NCBI GenBank assembly: GCA_028554755.1
Contig: JAPTOF010000003.1
Coordinates: 12,250,001 to 12,314,000 of the forward strand
Source of the DNA: Cordia subcordata
Taxonomy: Eukaryota > Streptophyta > Magnoliopsida > Boraginales > Cordiaceae
DNA: 64,000 bases
Reading direction: 5' to 3'
The first letter of the stretch is position 1. Every line of letters starts with the position of its first letter. This document shows, piece after piece, positions 46,479 through 57,240 of the stretch. The notes beneath the pieces are model-generated. The model was not told the DNA's origin. It did no database searches and saw nothing but the letters and a program-made list of their open reading frames with translations. Position numbers and translations under genes: made by a program.

Positions 46479-48125
46479 TGATGTGTGTGATTTGTGTATG
46501 TTTGTATATATTATTTTCACGCACTTTTTAAGGTGTTTTGAGCTTTATTGAATGCATTTAGTATTGCATTTGTGCACTACTAGCCATATTTGTGCATATA
46601 AGTGTTAAAATGCATAAATGCTACCATAAGTGCCTTATTTCGTGTTTTAGGCGCATTCTAGGAGAAGTACTTGAGCTTAACATGTTGATTATTTAATCAA
46701 GAAGTGAAACTAGGGTTGATTTAGAGGACAAGGAGTGAAGAAAAGTCCATTTGGAAGCTTTCGGACGAAGAACGACGCAACTGAGCACAAGTGGGGATGT
46801 GTGTTTCGAGAGAAGAAATTGAGCTTGGTTGAAGATGTAGAGTGCATGAAAAAAGTTCAGAGATGTTTATAGGCATGAAAAGATAAAGAAAGATGGCTTT
46901 AGAGGTCCCTATAAGTGATACGAGGCAATAGAAAAAAATTGTGCTGGAACCGGAGCCAAAACGAGAGTTATGAGCATTTTAATTGTCATAGCAAGTCAAC
47001 CCCTTGTCAAGGCTGGGCCCTCGGCTAAGCTTGTGGCCAAGTCTGATTGTTCACTTTCTAGGCCGGACCGGGCCCCTAGATAGGTTAACCGGCTGAGCGC
47101 TGAAGTTGCTATAAATAGCTTATTTTGGCCATTTTTAGGGAAGGAACCCAATAATCTCTCACCCTCATTAACCTTAACCTTTTTCTCACTTCAATAAACA
47201 TCCTAAACTACTATCTAAACCCCATACCAAGCTAGGATTGAAGCATTGAACAAGGATTTAAAGGATTTGTATGGATTTGGAGCAAGATTTAGGGGAGTTC
47301 TTTTTGTTGTCTTTCTAGATCTTCTAAATATGTTGATAGATTAGGCTAGATCTTTGGGTATTTGTTGTTGTATATTAGATTAGGGCTATGAATAAAAGAT
47401 TTGTGTATATCTTTGGCTATTAATACATGCTTCTTTCCATTGATTAGTGGCATGAGTCAATATGTCTATGTGTTGATAATCAAACATGTCAATGAGTTTG
47501 TTAAAATGCCTAAGTGAAGTTGCATGTGCTATTTCGTGCTTAAATGCTATCAGTAGTGGTGTCACCTTAGCCTTTATCCATGCTAATAGCATAACCCCTA
47601 TTTGCAACTATGTGTGTTGATTATATGCTTAATAGATGACTTATGTGGTAAGAGTATATCTCTAGTTTGAAACAAAACTAAAAGGGCATTTACTAGCACT
47701 AGTTAATGCTCTACGAGTCTGATCTCCAGTCTGAAATAATACTAATATGTTAGGCTCTTGAGTAGGATGTTAATCAACACCAAAGAGAGGAATCGAGCCA
47801 CCAATAGACCGAATCATTATTATAGCTCGATTCTATTTATGACGCAATCGCCCTGGATCCCCTTCTACCTTGTAGAGCCTTCCTTCTTTAGCTTGGCACC
47901 TATAGTTCATCCATTAGCTTAGGTTTAGATTTAGGTTTTATTGTAGAGCCCCCTTTAATCAAAAAAACCAAAAATATACCAACACACGTACATAGGTAAT
48001 CTTAGGCACTCTTGCATGTAAAGACCAAACTAAGGTAGCGTTTTTGTGAAGATGATACCTGTACTCGGATCCGCTATACCACGCATGATTCGTATGCTTG
48101 TGGGTGTAAAACTCGAGACACATTA
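46479..48125 (+). repeat. 3' LTR of element G
   Basis: 1647 bp, TGATGTGTG...GACACATTA, followed by target copy GTAGG. TATA box TATAAATAG at 47110-47118. It keeps the about 144 bp missing from the 5' LTR. Confidence 0.92.
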
Positions 48126-48130
48126 GTAGG

Positions 48131-49056
48131 AAGATTGAATGAAGTACCTATCTCATGAACACCTTTCCTAGTGACTCCTTACTAGACCTATCTATGGTGG
48201 TATTTTGAAAATAATCTTTAGCTAAAAGTTCCATCTTCTCCCATGCTTCACTATGCCTCAAGTTGTAAAACCTACTTGTGGACATAACATTCACTAACAT
48301 CCTTTCTTGCTCGGTCAAACCTCTAAAGAAGTATTGACGAAGATTATGTGTGCCATAACCGTTGTGTGGACTTTGCCTAAGGAGATTATTAAACCTTTCC
48401 TAAGTTTCATGGAAAGTCTTAAAATCTTGTTGAGAAAAGGTCATGACAGATGCCCAAAGATTGAAGATCTTAGCCATGCAAAAGAAATTTTGATAAAAGT
48501 GTCATTGGAGCTCATTCAACGACGTAATTAAACCACTAAGAAAGCAATGAAGCCATTGTTTAGCTTTATCCTTTAACAAAAATGGGAACAACTTAAGGTA
48601 GATAAGCTCTTGAGACACACTAGGAAATGAAAAGTGGAGCAAATTTCTACAAAATCTATAACACGGGCTAAGGAGCTCTCATTACTCCTTTTATAAAAGA
48701 AAGGGAGCATGGACAACGTGCTATGCTTTATTGCAAAGTTCATTTCCCCATCCCCGGAGTGTGAATAGCCAAGTTAGGCTTAAACATATTAGGAAGGAAG
48801 TATTGCCTAAGCATAAGCTCATCCTCTAAAGAGAGACTAGCTTAAGAGGCTCTTGCCATATAGATGCCCATGGTGCTCATGTAGAGGAATGAGAGGCATA
48901 AAGGGAATAGGAGAAGGGATAGGATGAGGATTAATAGGATTGGCCATTTCTGCTAAAAGATCTCCTAGATTCCTAAGATGGTGAACTAGTCTCTCAGGTT
49001 CATGATTCAAAGGAACTAAGGGATTTCTAAGGGAATGCCTACAACACCTACTTTAT
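48131..49056 (-). pseudogene. N-terminal half of element E gag
   Basis: Reads leftward from RHSLRNPLVPLNHEPERL through the capsid-like domain, with LLRQSPHNGYGTHNLRQYFF and RGLTEQERMLVNVMS, to the G insertion. The usual ATG context is lost, and several stops interrupt. It is clearly homologous to the B gag and continues at 28684. Confidence 0.8.
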
Positions 49057-49331
49057 TCTCTTTCCACTTCACAACCCTTAAACTGCAAGAATCCTAAATC
49101 TATAGCAAATAATCCACAAACCTAAGAAACTACTAAAAATAAAAGAAAAACAACTCAAAATAAGCAAACTCAACAAACATTCTAAGCTAAGAAACAAAAG
49201 TAAACACAAGATAGCAAGATAACCAAATGAAAAGCAAGATAATAAACTACTAAAACAAACTAACAAAAGAAAGCAAGTAAAATAAGAAACTAATTAAAAC
49301 ACACAAACAAATAAACCAAACCAATCGTGCC

Positions 49332-49349
49332 TCCTTGGCAATGAAACCA
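49332..49349 (-). other. Decayed primer binding site of element E
   Basis: It lies at the expected six bases from the LTR. It resembles the tRNA-Asp site with about five mismatches. Confidence 0.6.
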
Positions 49350-49355
49350 AAAACT

Positions 49356-52300
49356 TGATATGCTAATTCCAAACACAAGTTTTAAAAGTTAGCCCGCAAG
49401 CTCATGGGTTATGCTAGTAGAGCGTGTGAGCGTGGGATTGTGTCCTCGGGGAGGCTAAAATGGGGTATGACTCAAAACCATGTGTTTTAGGGAGCTACTC
49501 TAGTTCTTAAACTACCAATGTTTTTGGGTTTTAGATTGAATGGAGCTCAAGAAAAAGTAAACTTAATCTAAAGACTACAAAACTAGAAGAATGAAATGAG
49601 AGATGGGAGAAACAAATTAACTAAGGGAAACAAGCAAAGGAATTGGGAACTAGGGGTGACTTACGCTTGATCATGGATTACTAGAATCCTAATTAGCTAC
49701 CTTATTATCAACTAGGCCTCAGTGCGGGTTGATTGTAAACCTTGAAAGTGTTACCCGCAAGTGTACGAGTCATAATAGTATAACGTGTGCGAGTGCAGGG
49801 TCATGTCTACGGGGAGGCTATCTTTGAGTGTGGCTTTAAGTGAAAATGTGTCCTACGCTAGCTACGTGTGTCCTACCTACTCTTTTTAGGGTTTCTGGAT
49901 TTGTTAGAGCTTTAATTTAAACCTAAACTAAGGAAAATAAACCTAACTAATCGAAATAGTGGTATAAACAAGCTATGGAAGTAAGGATCTATAAGGGTTT
50001 GGGGAAACTTAGGGGTGATTGCTCTTTTGGAATAGATTTGGGTTCTTAAACTTGTTTTGTGGTTATTGATGGTTTGTCTACTCTAATGGTGGGCTTAGTT
50101 TACTAGACTTACTCCTTTTAACTATCGGTGTAACACTTTCCCTAACCAGGCCCAATTAGAAGTATAGGTTTGTCTTAGCTAGATATGGTTTTTAGGTCTA
50201 GTTCTAAGTCCTGTGGGTGTTAATTAATGTCCTAATAGGGAGTTTAACCTTTTAGTTATGTTTCAAACTACACATTAAGTCCCTTAGGTCAAGCAAGTGA
50301 TAGTGGTACCCTTTTAGCCATGTTTCATGCTATAGGTGATTATCTACTATATTAAAGGCATTAAAAACACAATTAATCAACACAAACGTAGTTGCAAGTA
50401 GCGATCATTCCATTGGCATAGATTAAAGCTAAGGTGAGGCCACTACTATTAGCATCTAAGCACATATTACACATGCAAACTAATAGAGGCATTTCATCAA
50501 ACACCTTGACATGGTCAGTTTCAAGCCATAGAAATATATAAGAACAAAGAATGTATATATAACCGTCAATATCTCAAAACAAATTTTTAGATCCTTAACT
50601 CATTAGAAAAGTAGCAATCATCCCTAATCTAGAGCTAATCTAACCTAGCATAGACAAGAATAAGGAGAATAATGTAAAGCTCTCTCATTATCCTTGCTAG
50701 CTCTTTACAACTCTTACTTTAAACTCTCTAAATCCTTGTTTGATCTTCAAATACAAGATTTTTGGATGGAATTGATGTATGGTTATGTGTGTGAGGCGTG
50801 TGAGTGATGGAATTAGGGTTTGGTGTAATGAGTATGGAAGAAGGGGCTGAAAGATCTCTAGAATAGGCTCAAAATGGGTTTAAATAGGCCATTCTATTAC
50901 AAAAGTTAGTTGTCGTGTCAGTCTCCTACCCAAAATCAAGTGAGTCCAGCCAAAATTGTTGAACACTTTGACCTACGTCAGAAGCAGTGCCGGTCGGCCG
51001 ACCTTGGCAGGGGTACGACCAGCTTTCAATAGTTTTGCTTATAACTTGCTCATTTTGGATTCGATTCGCGCATGGTTTTTTTTCTATGGCTTAATATTGC
51101 TCCTGGGAATCTACCAAGCCATTTTTATTTATAATTTCACACTATAAACATATCAAAACTTGGCCCATGTCCTCTTTGGTTGCAAGCTCTGAATTTGACT
51201 CCCGTTGCGCTCGATTTTGCGCAGTTACTCCGTTCTTCATCCAGGAGCTTCCAAATGCAATCTCATTGCTTTCTTCTCACCCAAAACACCTCTGGCATGG
51301 GTTCATCATCACATCCTCATCATTTAAGCTCCAAGAATTGTTTTGAATCTCAACTAAAAGCACGAGAAATAAGCAGTTAGTGGAGCATTTAAGTTCTAAC
51401 TGAAACTATGAACATGTAAACACTAATATGCACAAGTATGACCTAAATTCTGTACTAATATACCAAATAAAGCTCAAAACACCTCAAAACAAGTATATAC
51501 ATATAATGCATAAGCACACACAAAACTAACACATCACTGGTCTATCCCTAAGCGTCAACTACCTAGAGTATAGCGTGGCCCTTATGATCTAGCATTTTTG
51601 GGCTAGTTAATTAGTCTTCTAGGTAATGATGATTAAGTCTATCCTAGTGTCTAAATAGTTGGTTAGGTTGAAACCCAAGGCCTAGTCTATTTAAGGTCGA
51701 TTAAACCAAGCCGGAAGCCTATTTGCCAGGTTTAAAGCCAAAGAAAACTCAACTTAGCCTAATTTTTAGTTAAACACCATCAATCATGTATCATACTAGC
51801 AGTTTGAGCATTAAAGTACAAGTTTATACATATTCTAGGGCATGGCATTTGTGAACACATAAACATATTCAACTACCAAACACATTGACATGCTTGGATT
51901 ACACCATATTGAGCAATAAGAACTAACATGTATGCTATTGAAGCATGCTTTGCTATTAAGGCATGTAAACACACACATAGACATGTATGAATGCATTAGC
52001 CACTTCATATTCTTCATATAAATACATAGACATGCTCACATAAAGAACTGGAAGTGATTAATAACAAACAAGCTTCAAAATATATATGCTATTTCATTTA
52101 GGCATATCGTCAAACACATGGACATGTAAGAAAGTATCCTTTGAAAACCCTAAGAACAAGTAAATATATTAATTTATCAAATATGAACTAACAATAAAGT
52201 AATAGATTAACCCATTATACAATCTTCAATCACCCTCTAAAGATCTACTCAAACATAGAAGAAGCTAAGTAGATAACAAAAAAGAGAATTTTCCTTTCCA

Positions 52301-52665
52301 TGCTTTGCTTCCTCTTTACAATCTTTACTTTAATCTAAAATTCCAAGTGTTTGATTCGCAAAGAATGCTTGAATCTAGGTGTAAATATATGTGGATGAGT
52401 ATGTGTAAGGTGGGTGAGAGTGATGGACAGTTAGGGTTTTAATGGATTGATGAATAGATGAAACTACTTCCCAAAAATTGTTGAAAAATCGCGCTTTTAC
52501 AGACTTCTTAGTGTCACAACCAGTTGACCTAGTCGGTCGACCGACTCTTCTTTTCTTGCTCGAGCTCAAAATAAGAGCTCATTGATTTGGCCAGTCAACC
52601 TCGGCAATTGACCAACTCTAGGGCTATGCTTGACTTGTACTTTTGAGGTGCTTAATTGATCCTAC
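49356..52665 (-). repeat. 5' LTR of element E, interrupted by F and truncated
   Basis: Segments 49356-49729 and 51542-52665 match 22484 onward of the 3' LTR. Without F it is about 1.5 kb. About 400 bp at the right end (the start of U3) is missing, with similarity ending near 52665. Paired hairpin relatives lie at 51659-51678 and 51722-51741, and a GGTCGACC pair variant lies around 52522-52545. TATA is decayed (52494-52503). Confidence 0.85.
49730..51536 (-). repeat. Solo LTR F nested in the E 5' LTR
   Basis: 1807 bp, TGATTGTAAAC...ACACATCA. Target copies CGGGT (49725-49729) and CTGGT (51537-51541) differ at one base, and removing F restores the E LTR. It carries the U5-end hairpin (49754-49800), hairpin relatives (50252-50271 and 50314-50333), a TATA-like word (50879-50886), and GGTCGGCCGACC (about 50993-51004). 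Confidence 0.92.
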
Positions 52666-52907
52666 AAAGAATCAGATAAAATCTTCTTGTCCTTATTTTG
52701 ACGTGCATGACCTACAACGCAAAGAATCTAGGCACCGGTGTGGCACCGGCCAAAGGGCCTTCGATGTCTAAGTCAGTATTTCCTCCTAGGGATAAATTTA
52801 ATGATGGAAGAGAGTGTGTAGAGTTGTGTTACCTAATTTGGAACCAAGGGGTCTTATTTATAGTTTAGGGGAGAACAAGTGTCACCTTATCTTTTTGTAT
52901 AGGTGGT
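52666..52907. other. Unassigned sequence between E and LTR I
   Basis: 242 bp, no ORF. It contains GGCACCGGTGTGGCACCGGCC and then CGATGTCTAAGTCAGTAT, wording I associate with plant gypsy LTR or leader DNA. It may be a remnant of yet another element, possibly related to the ORF at 1-2395. This link is speculative. Confidence 0.4.
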
Positions 52908-53461
52908 TGATACCCTATCTCGTGGCACAAGCCTAAATAGCCCGCAAGCGCATGGGTCGTGTGTAGTACGGTGTGTGCGAGTACGGGGTCGAATCCATGG
53001 GGAGGCCTAACGTGTATGGTGTCCTAAGCTATGCACGTCCTAAAAGCTACGTGTTGGGACCTAAACTACACTCTTTTTGGGGATTTTTCGTTTAAAGGGA
53101 GCTCGAAAAAGTAAAGCTAAACTAAGGACAAGGAAATAAAAGATGTATGCGTGTGAAGGGGAATCAAGTGATCTAAGGGGATTCAAAAGTCAAAAATGGG
53201 GGACTAAGGTGATTATGTCTTATTTATGGTGATTACTACGTCTTTCTAGGTTTACTTGATGGATTATTCTAAGTGCTCTAATCTAGACCTATAATTAGCC
53301 TCCTAATTGGTACCCTAAGCATCAGTGCAGGTTCGTCACTAGGTGGCGATGCCTAGCAGTACGGCGTGGTCTTTATGACTTAGGAATTAGGGCTAGCCAA
53401 TCATGTTCTAGGTGAGTGTAGATCGATATAACCCTAGCACTTAGTCCTTTAATTAGTTCCC
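52908..53461 (-). repeat. Partial LTR I, interrupted by element D
   Basis: Starts TGATACCC after GTGGT. It carries the U5-end hairpin (52941-52988) and LTR wording like that of B (CTAGGTGGCGATGCC and TACGGCGTGG). It breaks at 53461 inside the first 20-nt hairpin region, where D begins. The rest should lie beyond the window. Confidence 0.8.
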
Positions 53462-53783
53462 TGATGTGTTGTGTTTTTGTGTGTGTTTGCATTGTCATTT
53501 ACCTAAATTCAAGAGGTGTTGAGTGCTCATAATGATACATTAGTGTAGTGCTTTTGATAAGAATAAACTTAAGCATAGGCAATTGTATATATTGAGTTTA
53601 AGAGACAAGTAGCTACATTAATTGCTTGTTCTTTATGATTTAGGTGAACTTTGGGTTAAGATTGAGATTGGACGATGAAAGGTGATAAAGATGGGCAATG
53701 CACGAGTCTAAGAGAGAAGACCGGAGGCTAAAAAGACAAAGAATGGAGGAAGAAAATCGCCAGACGACCAAGGAAAAAGAGCC

Positions 53784-53968
53784 GGTCGACCGGCTAGGTC
53801 GACCAGCCACTTCAGAGAGGTGCCAAAAATTGCTAGACGACTACCCCTTCAGAGCTGGTCGACCTAGCAGGTCGACCGGCCAATCCAGAAAGCATCATCA
53901 AAAAGCCGATCGAGCTAGGTCCAGAAGCCGGTTGACCATCTGGCAATGTGCTGAGAACATATAAATAG
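53784..53968 (+). promoter_or_regulatory. Putative promoter of element D
   Basis: Two pairs of exact GGTCGACC (53784/53797 and 53857/53870, 13 bp start to start) precede TATAAATAG (53960-53968) by about 85-175 bp. The 3' LTR repeats the plan: palindromes at 63058, 63118 (one change), 63131 and 63196, with TATA at 63222-63230. Confidence 0.6.
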
Positions 53969-54733
53969 GGCCTGATTCTGCAGAAAAGAAGGACTTTTTG
54001 GAAGATTAACACGCACTTAACACCTAAAATTCTCTCACACTAAACCCTAGATTCCACCCACCTCACACACACTTTTCACACATTCCTCACTAAGAACCAA
54101 GCTTGATTTGGAGGGTTCAAACATTTGAAATCAAGTTTGCTCAAAAGCTTTGTACAAGATTAGCTAGGATGAAAGGGAAGCTTCATTATCTCTCTGTCAT
54201 TCTATTTCCTATTATGGTTGAGTATACTTACGTAAGATGATTTAATTTATGTAGTGGGTTAACTATATACTCTTATGATATGGGATATGATGGTTGAATA
54301 TATATACATGCTTTGAATTTTCTTGTTCAAATGGGTATTTTCTCATTCATGTCTAAGTATTTGATAAAATGCCTAGATGAGTAACATGTATATAAATTGA
54401 AGTTTGTTTGTTACTAAACACATCTAATCCATGTTATAATCATGTTTATGTGCTTATATGTGGATGCTATCAAGTGGGTAATGCTTTTATTTATGTCTAT
54501 ATGTATATTTGCATGCCTAGTAGTGAATACGACTTCAATAACGCATACATGTTGGTTGTTAATTGCTTCTAATGGTGTAATCCGATCATGATGATGTTTG
54601 GTAGTCGAATAAGTCCCTTATTCACGAGCACCTTGGCCTTGAACATGTATGAACGCACTAGTAAGTCAAATCCTGCTATAGTGACTTTAGAATAACGAAG
54701 CGTAATTTAGGGCTAGTTTAGACCGAGTCTCCT

Positions 54734-54816
54734 TTGGCTTTAAATCCAGCCAATAGGTTTCCGGATAGTTTTAGTTGACCTTAGCAACACTAGGTCTTGG
54801 CTTTAAATCCCGCCAA
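54734..54816 (+). promoter_or_regulatory. Paired 20-nt RNA hairpins in the transcribed LTR of D
   Basis: TTGGCTTTAAATCCAGCCAA (54734-54753) and a close copy (54797-54816) lie 63 nt apart. Each can fold with a 6-bp stem, TTGGCT with AGCCAA; in the second copy CGCCAA replaces AGCCAA. They lie about 0.8 kb downstream of the TATA box and so inside the RNA leader. See the findings for the other families. Confidence 0.6.
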
Positions 54817-55278
54817 TGATTTAGGTACTAGGGTAGTTTCATTCTAAATCACCTAGGAAGTTAGTTAGTCACTCTTAAGGCCCTAGGTCATAAGGACCAC
54901 GCCGTAGCTCTAGGAGGCGCTGCCTAGGGACAGACCCGCACCGAGTCCTAGGGGGAAATTAGGACATTAACTAGCAACCTAGTTAAGAGCACTCATGATA
55001 GTTAGCCATCATCCCTTAATCCCATAGCATTTGAGTATAGAATTACCCATTCATAAGTCGAAGTCACCCTAATCCCTTCTCAATTGTTAGTTCCCTTTTG
55101 ACCAACTTGTGTTCCCATTTTTTTATATTTATAGTTTAGTTTTATTTCCTTTACCTAGAGCTCCCGATAATCCAAAACCCAAAAAAATATTTCTAGTTTA
55201 GATCTTTCTTTTTGGCACCTTCTAGAGCACCAAGCATAAAATTCACCCACATTATTCACGCCTCCGTGTGGTTCGACA

Positions 55279-55323
55279 CCCGCACTTGTACACACTATAT
55301 TACATGATCTGTACGCTTGCGGG
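55279..55323 (+). promoter_or_regulatory. U5-end hairpin of D
   Basis: CCCGCACTTGTAC pairs with GTACGCTTGCGGG across a 19-nt loop: 11 pairs, one of them G-U, with a 2x2 internal loop. It is about 40 nt before the primer site. Equivalents occur in A, B, E, F and I. Confidence 0.6.
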
Positions 55324-55361
55324 TCTTTTAGAGCTCGCACTCGAAAGACGTATCAAGTTCT

Positions 55362-55379
55362 TGGCGCCGTTGCCGGGGA
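55362..55379 (+). other. Primer binding site of element D (tRNA-Asp)
   Basis: TGGCGCCGTTGCCGGGGA is fully complementary to the 3' end of plant tRNA-Asp(GTC). It lies six bases after the LTR. Confidence 0.93.
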
Positions 55380-55635
55380 GGCACGGTGACTAGCATTCTT
55401 TGTTTGTGTGTTTTGGTAGTTGCTTTTCTTACTTTCTTGCTTTTCCTTTATAGTTTATTTAGTTTTTGCTTATCTTGTTTATTGTTTATATTATCTTGCT
55501 TTGGTCCTTGCTTATCTATTTCAGCTTTTGTCTTTATTTTTAGTTGACTTTTTAGGATTGTGGTTTATTTGCTGTAGTTTTAGGAATATTGAAGTTTTCG
55601 GGGGTTGAAGTGGCCGGAGTTAGGATAGATTGTGC

Positions 55636-57240
55636 ATGCTTGGTAGGAGATCCCTTAGAAATCCCCTAGTTCCTTTTAATCCCGAACCTGATAGAATTGC
55701 TAGACATTTAAGTAATTTAGGAGATCTTCTTGAGGAGATGGCCGATCCCCATCATCCTCCTAATCCTCCCAATCCCCCAATGAATCCCATTCCACCTCAT
55801 GATCACATTGGGCATCAAGCCCAAGATCATTTTAGATGAGAGCCCCGTAGATCGGACCCACCCATAGATGAGGAACCCACTCTTAGGCAATTCTTTCTTC
55901 CTGAATCCTTTGAGCCTAATTTGGCTATTCAAATTCAAGGTTTGGGGGAAACGAACTTTGAGATTAAGCCTAACATGTTGGCCATGCTTCCCTCCTTCTG
56001 CGGGAGAAGCAATAAGAGTCCTTTAGATCATATCACTGATTTTGTTGAGATGAGTTCCACTCTCCAAGTCCCCAATGTCTCCCAAGAGGTCATACATCTA
56101 AGATTGTTTCCTTTCTCTCTTAAGGACAAGGCTAGGACTTGGTTGCATTCTTTACCCAATGGTTGCATTAATACATGGGCTGAACTTCAATCTAAGTTAT
56201 TCCAAAAATTTATCCCATGGCTAAGACGGCCGACCTTAGGACCGCTATTATGACTTTTTCCCAACATGACCTAGAATCTTTTCATGAGGCTTGGGAGAGG
56301 TTCAAGGACCTTCTTAGACAATGTCCACACCATGGGTACAGCAATCACGACCTAATGCAATACTTCTTTCGAGGCTTAAATGAACAAAATAGGATGATGG
56401 TCAATGCCACCTCCGGTGGTGGCTTCTATCTTTTGAGACCGACCGAGGCATCGGAGAAAATAGAAATGATGGCTGAAAATTCTTTTCAAAATTTTGCCAT
56501 GGAAAGGTCTAGTCAGGGAGGCAACAAGAGAAGTGTTAGTGAGGTTGGAGTTTCTTTAGATTTACCCGTTAAGGTTGAGGCTTTGACGAATAAGCTAGAT
56601 CAACTCATTTCTTTATCTCTTTCATCCCAAGGTCATAGGACGAGTTCTCTAGGTTCTTTCTCCGTCCCTTTACTTGTTGAAGTTTGTGCATTGTGCTCCG
56701 AGTCATCTCATGAGACCATAGCTTGCCCTTTAGCATCCCAATTTCCTTAATTCATGAAAGAGCAAGTGTGTGCCACACAATATTATTCTCGTGAGTATAA
56801 TCCATACTCGAACACATACAATTTGGATTGGAGGGACAACCCAAAATTTTTTTGGAGACAAGGACAGCATGAGTCTAGTTCACATCCTTAGGTTCCACCT
56901 CAGTAGTGACCCCGTCATCAATATCCCTCAGGTTTCTATCATGTTAATCAACCCCGTCTCACTAGTGCTTCTCAACCTCAGGCTTTGCCAGCTCCTTCTA
57001 GTAGCCAACCTCCTAGTAATGACATGATGAAGATAATGCAGTTTATTCAAAACCAACAACAGGAATTGGCAAAAAAATAGGCAGCAAATGGCTAGGTTTG
57101 AGGCACAGTTAGGACAGATTGCTAGTCAGCTGAGTGCTAGAGACCCCGGGAAATTGCCTTCTCAGCTAGAGGTAAACCCTAGAGTCCAGTCCTGTTCCTC
57201 CATCGATACCACTTATCCCCCTCAGGCCCAGGCTAAGGCC
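55636..57240 (+). pseudogene. Gag of element D
   Basis: ATG at 55636 (MLGRRSLRNP); an upstream in-frame TTG is not preferred. A stop lies at 55837. The capsid-like domain has LRLFPFSLKDKARTWLHSLP, then one T is lost from a T-run (about 56210), shifting frame. The rest reads MAKTADLRTAIMTFSQHDLE. The CCHC knuckle CALCSESSHETIAC lies at 56686-56727, with a stop at 56748. An extra A in an A-run (about 57075) shifts frame again before QMARFEAQLGQIASQLS. Confidence 0.9.

Larger units (their letters stand above)
28690..48125 (+). mobile_element. LARD-like LTR element G without pol, nested in E gag
   Basis: The LTRs start TAATG/TGATG and end CATCA/CATTA. Target copies GCAGG (28685-28689) and GTAGG (48126-48130) differ at one base, and the E gag reading is restored when G is removed. 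Without nested H and B, the internal part is only about 3.5 kb. It holds a tRNA-Asp-like primer site, one degenerate ORF with a zinc-knuckle-like motif, noncoding DNA and a polypurine tract. There is no protease, RT or integrase. B has a perfect target duplication, so pol was not lost through B's insertion. It is a non-autonomous element that would need enzymes from relatives. Confidence 0.88.
22484..52665 (-). mobile_element. Old Athila-like element E, host to elements G and F
   Basis: The LTRs begin TGATATGCTAATTCCAA at both ends (22484 and 49356). The internal part reads leftward. Gag N-terminus (48131-49056) and gag C-terminus (27761-28684) are separated by element G. Protease, part of RT and a stub of integrase follow. 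An internal deletion of about 1.9 kb fuses mid-RT to the integrase tail. The 5' LTR is interrupted by solo LTR F and truncated at about 52665. It is the oldest gypsy copy here, judging by decay and by the elements inserted in it. Confidence 0.88.
53462..55355 (+). repeat. 5' LTR of element D
   Basis: TGATGTGTTG...GACGTATCA, 1894 bp, colinear with the complement of the B LTRs. It contains the promoter block, the 20-nt hairpin pair and the U5 hairpin listed separately. Confidence 0.95.

Noticed and set aside
47386..47607. Small ORF in the 3' LTR of G
   Set aside because: Lies within the LTR segment deleted from the 5' LTR, and has no motif.
52666..52907. Host gene fragment between E and I
   Set aside because: No ORF or splice-like structure. 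The wording is closer to plant LTR or leader DNA.
55269..55281. GTGGTTCGACACC resembles a tRNA T-arm or pol III B box
   Set aside because: No A box or cloverleaf around it, and the match is lost in A and E. It is better explained as part of the U5 region.
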